The position numbers and the translations under genes were made by a program. A model generated the notes under the pieces. The model did not search any database. It saw nothing but the letters and a program-made list of their open reading frames with translations, and was not told the DNA's origin. A DNA stretch of 40,273 bases from Berkiella_A sp964633725 (GTDB lineage: Bacteria > Pseudomonadota > Gammaproteobacteria > Berkiellales > Berkiellaceae), in assembly GCA_964633725.1 (NCBI GenBank), contig CAZWHY010000033.1:1-40273 (forward strand), in the 5' to 3' direction. This document shows positions 1 to 7,833 of this stretch, in pieces; within the stretch, counting starts at the first letter, position 1, and every line of letters begins with the position of its first letter.

Positions 1-1145
1 ATGATACAGCGCTGTATCATGCCAGGCAGAATTTAGAACAAGATGTTGTTAATCCAAATTTAGAAGATTACCAGCATGCTGTATATTTTATTTCGGATGG
101 TGTGGCCAATACCGGACATTCTGCATTAGATCAAACAAACTGGCCTAATGACTGGGGCACGTGGCAAGATTTTATTCAAGATACCCCATCAGAGGTACCT
201 GGTTCTTTGGTCGATAATATTGAAGTCTTTGCTATTGGTATTGATCCAGATGAAAGCTTGCAAGAGCCGTTAGAGCCAATTGTATCTAAGCTAGATAATA
301 TCGTTGAACCTGATGCACAACTATTTACCTTTTCACAGCAGTTATTAGATACATTACCTGAAGTGCTATCTGGCAATGTTTTGGTCAATGATTTATTTTG
401 GGCAAGTAATGGTATTGTGACGAATGTTCGTTTTGATGTTGATAATGCGCAAAACTTTATTATCAACCATCAATTAAATAGTGTCGCAATATCTGCTAAT
501 AATAATCATACGGTTGAGATTACTTTGCCGAGCGATGGGGCTATCATAACAATCCCAACGCCGATGGAAGGAAAATTGATGATAGACAATGGTGGGAACT
601 ATCAATACGTTGCTTCTTCTGTGGATACACCACAGAATGAAATTTTCACTTACACATTATTAGACACGGTTACCCAAACGACTCAAACAGCTGATTTGAC
701 CATACATTTGTATTCTGATACAACAGAAATTGAGAAGCTCATAGGCGATCACAATAACAATATACTCTCTACAGAATCGTTAAGTGGCGTTGTCTATATG
801 GAATCAGGTAGAGGAGAAGATCACTTTATCATTGATTTTGCCAATCAATCTGTACCAACGGTTTATATTCGAGATTTGGTCGGGGCTCAAGAAAATCAAT
901 TGCAATTTAAAAATGTATTTGATACCAATCAGGATGGTGTGATAAATCTTCAAGATGTATTTGTGCGTTTTGAACAATCACAAGAAAATGCCAACGTAAT
1001 AGTGCAACTCAATAACGCTGATGTCAGCAGCCAATTCTCGGGTACTGAACTGATATTTGAGAACATAGGCACAGTGCCTGGCTCTCAAATATCAGATTTT
1101 ATTTTGCATTTAGAAAATGCCACCGCTGTATTAGAGGTGGTTTAA
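1..1145 (+). CDS. C-terminal part of a type I-secreted VWA/cadherin-like adhesin (5' end outside window)
   Basis: The reading frame is open from the left edge, so this is the tail of a larger protein. The first codons read as the end of a von Willebrand A domain (a VYFISDG strand, later a VFAIGI strand). A VCBS/cadherin-like segment follows, with the typical SGNVLVND and GNYQYVAS strands. The last ~130 residues resemble the C-terminal secretion domain of giant type I-secreted (RTX) adhesins: a GDHNNN start, then a DTNQDGVINLQD calcium-loop motif, ending in a short hydrophobic tail (TAVLEVV). Such proteins leave the cell through an ABC exporter/TolC channel and mediate surface attachment. No exporter gene lies in the window. 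A GTG at 102 is not the start because coding similarity continues upstream of it. Family assignment is by motif reading only. Confidence 0.75.
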   Translation, partial: DTALYHARQNLEQDVVNPNLEDYQHAVYFISDGVANTGHSALDQTNWPNDWGTWQDFIQDTPSEVPGSLVDNIEVFAIGIDPDESLQEPLEPIVSKLDNIVEPDAQLFTFSQQLLDTLPEVLSGNVLVNDLFWASNGIVTNVRFDVDNAQNFIINHQLNSVAISANNNHTVEITLPSDGAIITIPTPMEGKLMIDNGGNYQYVASSVDTPQNEIFTYTLLDTVTQTTQTADLTIHLYSDTTEIEKLIGDHNNNILSTESLSGVVYMESGRGEDHFIIDFANQSVPTVYIRDLVGAQENQLQFKNVFDTNQDGVINLQDVFVRFEQSQENANVIVQLNNADVSSQFSGTELIFENIGTVPGSQISDFILHLENATAVLEVV

Positions 1146-1146
1146 T

Positions 1147-1361
1147 TTAGGTATGCTCTAAGCTCAGCTTCACTTGTTCACAGGCAAGCGCCATGGCCAA
1201 TTTGGGTTCTTCGATATTATTAAAATATCGCATAAACCCATGAATCATGCCATCGAAGCGCTTGTGAAAAGTAGGCACACTGGCAGCTTTTAGTTTCTCT
1301 GAGAAAATGTGTGCAGCTTGCGGCTATTCTGCCACCTGAGCTTTCTCCTCAGATAGCCAAT
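1147..1361 (-). pseudogene. Remnant of a third HSL-type esterase copy, internally deleted
   Basis: Bases 1147-1299 are nearly identical to the 3' end of the esterase gene at 5717-6640 and decode its C-terminus, including the MIHGFM catalytic-His motif, ending in a stop at 1147-1149. Bases 1300-1361 jump to the segment around the nucleophile and match the other paralogue (7081-7142) better. About 260 bp between the two parts are missing and the reading frame is not maintained. The fragment runs directly into an IS3 transposase fragment at 1355-1361, where the sequence agcCAAT fits both sides. This is dead DNA left by recombination between esterase copies and an IS. Confidence 0.85.
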
Positions 1362-1632
1362 ATGCTGCTGATAGTCACCGAAAAATACTTAAAGCACATG
1401 GCGTAATTCAAAGTATGAGTCGTAAAAGAAATTGCTGGGATAACAGTGTAGCCGAAAGTTTTTTCTATACTCTAAAAACTGAGCTAACTTATCATATTAA
1501 TTACAAGACTAGAGGGGAACAAAAAACGCAATATTTGAGTACATTGAGATTTTTTATAACCGAAAACGAATACATTCTGCTAATGATTATTTTTCACCTG
1601 AAGAATATGAGATGCGCGCAGAAATCAATTAA
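1355..1632 (+). pseudogene. IS3-family transposase OrfB, 3' fragment with frameshift
   Basis: Translation from 1355 gives the C-terminal part of an IS3-type DDE transposase: SQYAADSHR, then SMSRKRNCWDNSVAESFF and LKTEL. After YKTR a one-base shift near 1515-1525 moves the reading to another frame, which continues FEYIEIFYNRKRIHS and ends at the stop 1630-1632. The 5' two thirds are missing. Just downstream (about 1638-1660) the sequence tgttcggaaaagtgttgcca looks like an IS3 terminal inverted repeat. Truncated and frameshifted, so inactive. Confidence 0.88.
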
Positions 1633-1842
1633 AATTTTGTTCGGAAAAGTGTTGCCAGATCAGATTATGTATTGAGGTTGTTTAGATAATAACACTCGCT
1701 ACGCTCAACTTACTTGAGCCATCAGCTCATTTTCCCATGTTCTATTGACAAACACTATGATCTATTGGCCAATCACATTGAAAACTGCTGCTGCATAATA
1801 CAAAATTCCTCTGAAAATATATTGTTGCAAAAGTGCCAACAA

Positions 1843-2037
1843 TTACTTCTTCTTGTTTGCTTTTCTTTTAGATGAAATTTCTGGTTCATCGATAGTGGGA
1901 TTTGGAATTTCACTATCTTTTTGAGCATTCTCGTTTCTCATGTTAATCATATCGGGCTCTTCCCTTTTCTTAATTTCTTTAAGTAGAGCATCCAAATCAT
2001 TAGTTGTTAGTTTTTTCTGTTTATCATCTTTAGGCAT
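1843..2037 (-). CDS. Small lysine-rich hypothetical protein
   Basis: A 64-residue hydrophilic ORF starting at ATG 2037 (MPKDDKQKKL), or up to 71 residues if an earlier ATG/TTG at 2049-2058 is used. A GGAG sits 12 bases upstream of the 2037 ATG, so the start is not settled. The protein is highly charged, has no membrane segment or signal peptide, and ends in a run of lysines (KRKANKKK). I recognise no family. It lies alone between IS debris and the large ankyrin gene. It could be a real small gene or a chance ORF. Confidence 0.35.
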   Translation of the reverse strand: MPKDDKQKKLTTNDLDALLKEIKKREEPDMINMRNENAQKDSEIPNPTIDEPEISSKRKANKKK

Positions 2038-2058
2038 GATGCTATACATCTCCATCAA

Positions 2059-2422
2059 AAAAGGCAGCTATTCACTCCGACAATAAGCAATTGTCCTCTT
2101 TGGACAACCTTGCATTAAAAACGGACTCAAAATTGTTCATGGTTATTCCATATTCCCCCATTTTTTATGCAACTTTAGCTCAAATAGCCTAATTCCCCTA
2201 AGATTTTAGCTAGGAGGTATGTGCAGATACAAACAAAGAACACTTAATAAGTATAAATCAATAAATTCTTATTAACAAGAAAACAATCGTTGTATTTCAA
2301 AGTAGTGCAACCACCCTGAAATCTTTTTCTAAATTGCTGCTACATTTTTTTCTGAATTTTTGAACTATTACCTAATGTACCAAGTCCAATATTTACAAAC
2401 CACACAGTAGAGATTTCCTACA
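2059..2422. other. Intergenic region upstream of the ankyrin/protease-like gene
   Basis: No coding sequence recognised. It holds a 6-bp-stem hairpin (TTGTCC/GGACAA, 2091-2107) and a short inverted repeat TTCTT/AAGAA near 2265-2280. An AGGAGG-like sequence at about 2211 is only one base from the ATG at 2218 and opens an 18-codon ORF, so I do not call a gene. The promoter of the downstream gene presumably lies here but I cannot identify its boxes with confidence. Confidence 0.5.
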
Positions 2423-5353
2423 ATGCTCGATTTTAACAAAGGTAGTACTGATAACCTTAGTATCTTATCTAATTTACGCTCAAATGAGAGCGATACTTTG
2501 AGAAAAATTGACCAATTTATTGTCGACATTGACTATGATTCAAGCGAGTATTTGCAACAATCCCAATACGTCCTGCTTGCAATGTTAGAATATCAAGCAA
2601 GCGATCCGCAAAATGAAATACTGTCCGAAAAAATCAAGGGTCAGATTAAGAGTATTGCTGAAGGTGCACGGTTATCTGGTGAAGCTGAAGGCAATAATTT
2701 CATGCAAAGGCTTGTCAGCACACAAGTTTCGGGTAAGCAATCTAATCTTGTGGGTTTAGCAATAGAAAATCAAGATCAAGCTGCGTTTTCAGAACTGCAA
2801 GAATTTTTTGATCGCCAGCTCCAACAAGCCACCTGTTTGGGGCCGGGATATCACGCATTAAAGTCAACACAAGAAGGTGGGGTTCAATGGCTGGAACTAT
2901 TAGAGCAATCTCAAAATTGTAAAGCGGAATTAACAGTTACTAATGCCCCTCATTCTGAAGGGATTATTTGTGCCCAACCGCTTGTTAAAGTGGCCATCAA
3001 AGAAAATATGGCTGAATTGGTTAGACCTTTTGTAGAACGAAACATCATAGATCCTAATCTTCAAGCTGACTTTGGCTTAACAACATTGCTATTTTTAGAA
3101 GAAAGTATTCAGCATGATAAACACAGCATAAAAATAATTAAAGACGGATTAGGTGGTGATGAGGGGGTTGATGTTGCACGTTCCCTGGCGGAGGAGGGTG
3201 GGATAAATGCTGAGAAATATAAACAAATAATTGAAAAGTTTGATGGGCTAGAAACAAAAGTTAACCAACAACAAGAATTGTTTGGAAAGCTAAAAGCGAA
3301 TGCACCAGATATAGATACTCAAATAGTTAATTTAAATCAAGGCCAAGTATGTAATAAAATTAGAGAATATGTTAAATGGCACAATCAACAAAACCCAGGG
3401 ACACAGTTCAAAATCCCTTATGACGCTGAAAAAGGGTGGTGTAGTGGGCTAACCTCAATGTGGGCTATTAGCGGTGTTTCTGCACAAACAGATGGAAAAC
3501 AAAATGCTTTTTTTAATAATATAAACAATATTGTTTCTTCCGATTTTGATAATTTAACACAAGACCAACATCACGACATTCTGTATTTTGTTGAACAAGC
3601 CAGCTTAGCTCAAGCTAGATTTAAAGATCGAACTGCAAACGGTCTTGATCAATATCAATGGGACATTAATAAACAATTAGGTTTAGAACAGGTTGATCGA
3701 CTTCAGTTTATATGTGCAGATGAAAGTGAACTGAAATCTATTATAGAACATTATGCTAAAAACCATCCGAATACTTTTAATAGACTAGATTTTCCAGGCC
3801 ATAGCACTGGTTTTTATTATGATGATCAATCGGATAAAATTCACTATTATGATGCCAATCAAATGACTGGTAATATTGCTGTTGACCTAGACTCAGGTAA
3901 AACATTGACATCTGAACTAGAACTGAGCCTTGATGATTTTGTAAAATCAATTCCAATTCATTCCTTAACGGGAGACTTTCAGAATTTGCCTATTTGTATT
4001 GAAACATATAAGCAAGCGCCCCAAATACAGCCTGAAGAAGTTAATGCTAATATACAAAGTAGAGAATCACTGTTAACTGGTTTACTAGAAAAGAGGAAGG
4101 AGAACGGTATTCCATCTGATATTAATCTTTCTCCTGACAATGGTTCAACATCAGTACTTTCAATGGCTGTAGAGAGAAACGATTTAGAAGCTGTAAAATA
4201 TTTTATCCAAAATGGAATGAGTTTGGAGACTCCTGATAATATTCTGTTCTCAAAAGCACAATTAGCCGGTCAAGATATGACGAAGACAGTATTTGAAGGA
4301 TATATTAATGAGAAAAAAATATCAGGCCTTGATGACACTAAAGCCAAGCAAGCACTTTCAGATATAATTAATTCCCATCCGCCAGGTCTTGTCGGTAAAA
4401 CTCAATCACCGTTAGGTCGTGCTATTGCAGAAAAAAAACATGGAGTGGTTGATGAGATGATCAATCAAGGGAATATTGATCTTGTAAATCCTTGCTATGG
4501 TGCGCATTCACCATTAGTAACCGCTTGCTTAAATAAGGATTCAAAGATGATAGAATGTTTGTCATTAGATTTTCAAGATCTCAGCGTAAAGGATCAAAGC
4601 GATATCGAACAAAAGCTTGTCGAAATTTTAGCTGGAAGGACCGTACAGGAGGGGGGAGATGAATTAGATCCCAAGATGGAGCTTGCGGTTGAAATGCTTT
4701 CACCCGATCTTCCGGATAAAGTGAGGGATAAAATAATTGAAAATTTAAATACACCTGAAATAAATAGTAGTGATACGCCAGACAAAGGAAAACAAGAAGA
4801 TCCAGATAATGGAAAACAACTAGCTCTAGAGTTGGGTTTGGAGCACAATGCCAAAATCGATAAAAAAAAGCCGCGACTTAGCCCTGAAAATAGACCTTTT
4901 GCGTTAAAATTTGGAATAGCAAAATTGATTGCGAAACCTGAAGAGACAGATATGCATAACTTGCTTGAAATGACTAAATCTAGCGAAAAACAATTACTCT
5001 TTTCAAGATTTTCACAAAAAAGGCATAATCGGGCTGATCTGAGGGGAAAAACTGATGTTTTGACGGTGCTAGATGCGGTTAAGCAATATTTTAACGATAC
5101 CCCTCCATCAAGTGAAGAAAACCGTACTTTACTTAGAGGTTATGTATTATCACTGCAAGAAGAAAAAGGGTATACACATCAATCTAAAGTGGGAACCTTA
5201 TTAACTGAAGTTGCCAATCAAGTTGAAGAACTTTCTCAAAAATGTGGAGATGTAAAGATGGATAACGATGAATGCAAACAACAATATCAAGAGAAGGCCA
5301 AGCAACCTGATAAACTTGAGCAATCAGCCCAACAAACCCGAAAAATGAGATAA
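2423..5353 (+). CDS. Large ankyrin-repeat protein with a C58 (YopT-like) cysteine-protease signature; candidate effector
   Basis: 976 residues, soluble, no signal peptide. Ankyrin-like helix pairs can be seen at roughly residues 105-130, 187-230, 570-605 and 660-725 (for example SVLSMAVERNDLEAVKYFI). Between them, residues ~310-520 carry a papain-like triad pattern: Cys340 in GWCSGLTSMW, His460 in GHSTGFYYD and Asp477 in HYYDANQ. The spacing Cys-120-His-17-Asp is close to YopT (C139/H258/D274) and AvrPphB (C98/H212/D227), and the C..L...W and (F/Y)(F/Y)D.N contexts also match peptidase family C58. The C-terminus (~830-976) is basic, then helical and glutamine-rich. Inference: a host-directed protease or modifying effector whose ankyrins bind the target. 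The ribosome-binding site before ATG 2423 is weak. It is flanked on both sides by IS debris, which suggests an accessory locus. Protease activity is unproven. Confidence 0.7.
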   Translation: MLDFNKGSTDNLSILSNLRSNESDTLRKIDQFIVDIDYDSSEYLQQSQYVLLAMLEYQASDPQNEILSEKIKGQIKSIAEGARLSGEAEGNNFMQRLVSTQVSGKQSNLVGLAIENQDQAAFSELQEFFDRQLQQATCLGPGYHALKSTQEGGVQWLELLEQSQNCKAELTVTNAPHSEGIICAQPLVKVAIKENMAELVRPFVERNIIDPNLQADFGLTTLLFLEESIQHDKHSIKIIKDGLGGDEGVDVARSLAEEGGINAEKYKQIIEKFDGLETKVNQQQELFGKLKANAPDIDTQIVNLNQGQVCNKIREYVKWHNQQNPGTQFKIPYDAEKGWCSGLTSMWAISGVSAQTDGKQNAFFNNINNIVSSDFDNLTQDQHHDILYFVEQASLAQARFKDRTANGLDQYQWDINKQLGLEQVDRLQFICADESELKSIIEHYAKNHPNTFNRLDFPGHSTGFYYDDQSDKIHYYDANQMTGNIAVDLDSGKTLTSELELSLDDFVKSIPIHSLTGDFQNLPICIETYKQAPQIQPEEVNANIQSRESLLTGLLEKRKENGIPSDINLSPDNGSTSVLSMAVERNDLEAVKYFIQNGMSLETPDNILFSKAQLAGQDMTKTVFEGYINEKKISGLDDTKAKQALSDIINSHPPGLVGKTQSPLGRAIAEKKHGVVDEMINQGNIDLVNPCYGAHSPLVTACLNKDSKMIECLSLDFQDLSVKDQSDIEQKLVEILAGRTVQEGGDELDPKMELAVEMLSPDLPDKVRDKIIENLNTPEINSSDTPDKGKQEDPDNGKQLALELGLEHNAKIDKKKPRLSPENRPFALKFGIAKLIAKPEETDMHNLLEMTKSSEKQLLFSRFSQKRHNRADLRGKTDVLTVLDAVKQYFNDTPPSSEENRTLLRGYVLSLQEEKGYTHQSKVGTLLTEVANQVEELSQKCGDVKMDNDECKQQYQEKAKQPDKLEQSAQQTRKMR

Positions 5354-5361
5354 TAGAGGAT

Positions 5362-5532
5362 TGACCTTCCCCCACACTTCCGGACAACTCAGTAAAATTG
5401 CTAAACTGAGTACCAGGAAGGTAAATAATGACCAAACAAAAACGCAAACAGTACACAGAAAAATTTGAGTCAGAAGCCATTAAGCTGGTGTTAAACTTAG
5501 CCGAGTCGGTTCCTGAAATTTCTGAGCAACTA
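5362..5532 (+). pseudogene. IS3-family left end with 5' fragment of OrfA
   Basis: The terminal inverted repeat TGACCTTCCCCC...CCGGACAA begins at 5362. The OrfA start is ATG 5428, preceded by AGGAAGG. About 35 residues read as the helix-turn-helix start of an IS3-type OrfA (MTKQKRKQYTEKFESEAIKL), up to SEQL at 5532, after which similarity stops. The rest of the IS is missing. A matching right-hand repeat of the same design occurs at 24580-24605. Confidence 0.85.
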
Positions 5533-5715
5533 GTTAAAAAGTTGTGTGTTTGTTTGTTGTTCTGCCATGCATTCTAAAAGCGCAAGTATTTCAGGGTTTT
5601 TTGCATAATGCAGCGGGGTATGATCTTGAAGAACAGGAATTAATGGGCAAGCACCATACTCAAGGGTATTAATGGCAGTCACAAATGCCACAACTTGAAG
5701 GGCATATTTAACCAT
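5530..5715 (-). pseudogene. Ankyrin-repeat scrap
   Basis: A 61-codon ORF contains one recognisable ankyrin unit (DHTPLHYAKNPEILALLE). It stops inside the IS3 fragment boundary and has no convincing ribosome-binding site. It looks like the remains of an ankyrin gene truncated on its 3' side by the IS3 insertion and on its 5' side by the esterase locus. It might still be translated as a short peptide, but nothing supports that. Confidence 0.55.
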
Positions 5716-5716
5716 T

Positions 5717-6640
5717 TTAGATATGATTTAAGCTCAATTTAACTTGTTCACAGGCAAGCGCCATGGCCAATTTGGGTTCTTCGATATTATTAAAATATCG
5801 CATGAACCCATGAATCATGCCATCGAAGCGTTTGTGAAAAGTGGGCACACTGGCAGATTTTAGTTTCTCAACGTATTGCTCCCCTTCGTCTCGTAGTGGG
5901 TCATACTCTGCGGTGATAATGGTTGCTGGGGCTAAGTTTTCAAAATTAGGTGATAGCAAAGGAGAAACTAAAGGGTGTGAGCGATCTTGCTCTGGATGAA
6001 ATCCACGTTCATTTAGCCATTGGATAAACGTATTATCTAACATATAACCTTGCCCATAGGCTTTTTTAGATGGGAAAGAATTGACTAAATCTAACATCGG
6101 GTAAAAAAGTGTTTGATGTTTCAAGATAGGGTTACTTTGAGATTTAAGAACATGAGTACAAAGTGCCGCCATTGTCGCGCCAGAACTGTCACCCCATACG
6201 GCTAATTTATCCGGGTTGACATGATATTTTTGGGCATGCTGTTGCATAAATTTTATGCTATCGACACAATCATGCAAAAATTTAGGAAACTTATGCTCAG
6301 GTGCTAATCTGTGAGCAATATTAATCACTTTCATATTAGATTGATTTGCCATTAGACTGCAATATTGATTGGACGAGTCAAGACAGTCTATAATAAATGC
6401 TGTTCCTGAAATGAAAAATATTGCGGGCAAATCTTGTTCAGGTTCAGTGCCTTGAGGGGTAAAACACCTAACATTGACTTCTGGGTTGATAGCAATATCA
6501 ACAAAAGGGGCTTCAGACGTACGTATTTTCGGATGTGATAAATAGCCTCTCATCGCTTCTACAGAGAAAGTATGCAGCTGATCGAAATTATTGTTATAAG
6601 CGATTCTGATTAATCTTTTTAGGGCTGGGTTTAGTGGCAT
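5717..6640 (-). CDS. HSL-family alpha/beta hydrolase (esterase), paralogue A
   Basis: 307 residues, the usual length for bacterial hormone-sensitive-lipase-type esterases (lipase family IV), which hydrolyse short-chain acyl esters. The triad is visible: Ser152 in GDSSG, Asp247 in AEYDPLRDE, His277 in MIHGF. RLAPEHKFP is also characteristic of the family. The oxyanion-hole HGGG motif is not intact: the equivalent strand reads FFISGTAF (residues ~75-82). No signal peptide, so presumably cytoplasmic. It is 18 bp downstream of a close paralogue on the same strand, so probably co-transcribed. A third, broken copy lies at 1147-1361. GAG eight bases before ATG 6640 is a modest ribosome-binding site. 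Substrate unknown. Confidence 0.85.
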   Translation of the reverse strand: MPLNPALKRLIRIAYNNNFDQLHTFSVEAMRGYLSHPKIRTSEAPFVDIAINPEVNVRCFTPQGTEPEQDLPAIFFISGTAFIIDCLDSSNQYCSLMANQSNMKVINIAHRLAPEHKFPKFLHDCVDSIKFMQQHAQKYHVNPDKLAVWGDSSGATMAALCTHVLKSQSNPILKHQTLFYPMLDLVNSFPSKKAYGQGYMLDNTFIQWLNERGFHPEQDRSHPLVSPLLSPNFENLAPATIITAEYDPLRDEGEQYVEKLKSASVPTFHKRFDGMIHGFMRYFNNIEEPKLAMALACEQVKLSLNHI

Positions 6641-6658
6641 ATCTATAACTCTTTGTAT

Positions 6659-7576
6659 TTAGTTTAAATATAGTTTTATTTGGTGACAGGCAAGTGCCAT
6701 TGCGGTTTTAGGCTCTTCGATATTATTAAAGAATCGCATAAAGCTATGAATCATACCATTAAACCTCTTGTGATAGGTTGGGACTTGCGCTTGTTTTAGT
6801 TTTTGGCTGTATAGCTCGCCTTCATCTCTTAATGGGTCATATTCAGCGGTTATAATGGTAGTCGGTGGTAAATGATGAAAATCAGATGATAGTAAAGGGG
6901 ACGCCAAAGGGCTTGTTCTATCTTGTTCCGGACGGAATCCGCGTTCAACAAGCCATTTGATAAATGTATTGTCCAGCATATAACCTTGTCCATAAGATTT
7001 TTTTGAGGGAAATGAATTAACCAAATCTAACATAGGATAAAAAAGTGTTTGGTGTTTTAATATGGGATTGGACTCAGACTTGAGGACATGTGTGCAGCTT
7101 GCGGCTATTGTGCCACCTGAGCTTTCTCCCCAGATAGCCAATTTATTAGGATTAATGTGATACTGCTGCGCGTTTTGTTGTAGCCATTTTATGCTATCGA
7201 TACAGTCATATAGACATTTTGGAAATTTGTGTTCTGGTGCTAATCGATGCGCAATATTAATGACTTTCATATTAGTTTGATTGGCAATTAAGCTACAGTA
7301 ATAATTGCTGGCTTCTGTTCTATCTATTATGAATGCAGACGCGGGAATAAAAAATATTGCAGGGGATGCTTTTTCTGGGTCAGATGCTGCTGGCGTAAAA
7401 CATCTTAAGCTGACGCCTGATTTGATAGGAACGTCAATATGTGGTGCCAAAGGGGTTCGTATAATAGGGTGTGACAAATAATCCCTAATTTTTCCTACAG
7501 GAAAGGTATGTAGTTGTGCAAAGTCTTTTCTATAAGCAATTCTAATTAATCTAGCGAGCGCTGGGTTTAACGGCAT
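6659..7576 (-). CDS. HSL-family alpha/beta hydrolase (esterase), paralogue B
   Basis: 305 residues, collinear without gaps with paralogue A through most of its length, so a recent tandem duplication. Ser152 in GESSGG, Asp247 in DPLRDE and His277 in MIHSF form the triad. The HGGG oxyanion motif is again replaced, here by FFIPASAF. The first gene of the pair on this strand, it probably carries the promoter for both (upstream 7577-7833). The residues that differ from paralogue A cluster in the N-terminal cap and around the oxyanion strand, which may reflect different substrates (inference). Confidence 0.85.
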   Translation of the reverse strand: MPLNPALARLIRIAYRKDFAQLHTFPVGKIRDYLSHPIIRTPLAPHIDVPIKSGVSLRCFTPAASDPEKASPAIFFIPASAFIIDRTEASNYYCSLIANQTNMKVINIAHRLAPEHKFPKCLYDCIDSIKWLQQNAQQYHINPNKLAIWGESSGGTIAASCTHVLKSESNPILKHQTLFYPMLDLVNSFPSKKSYGQGYMLDNTFIKWLVERGFRPEQDRTSPLASPLLSSDFHHLPPTTIITAEYDPLRDEGELYSQKLKQAQVPTYHKRFNGMIHSFMRFFNNIEEPKTAMALACHQIKLYLN

Positions 7577-7677
7577 TTGTATTTCTGTTGCTAAAATTCT
7601 AATACCAATATGCTACCGATATTTTGTAAGAATTTGAACTAGGTTTGGCTACTTATTTATAAATATATAACCAATTA

Positions 7678-7749
7678 CATGCAGCGTGTGAGAATCGCTA
7701 CTAAGAGTAGAGGTGAAATAGTAATTAAGACTGCTACAATTTCTATCAT
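7678..7749 (-). CDS. Possible 23-residue hydrophobic microprotein
   Basis: In the gap between two hydrolase genes a short minus-strand frame starts at ATG 7749 and encodes a single hydrophobic helix (MIEIVAVLITISPLLLVAIL, then TRCM), ending TAA at 7675. The composition resembles one-pass membrane microproteins. No strong ribosome-binding site precedes it (only GGA at about -9), and a chance ORF in AT-rich DNA is quite possible. Confidence 0.2.
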
Positions 7750-7833
7750 AGTGGTGTCCAACTTGATTAGACATATGTAAAGTATAGCTGTAAAAATAAA
7801 AAATTCCAGCTGAATTAGTTATCAACCCAACAG

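Noticed and set aside
2218..2274. 18-codon ORF after an AGGAGG-like sequence
   Set aside because: Spacing of one base to the ATG is unworkable for initiation, and the peptide is very short.
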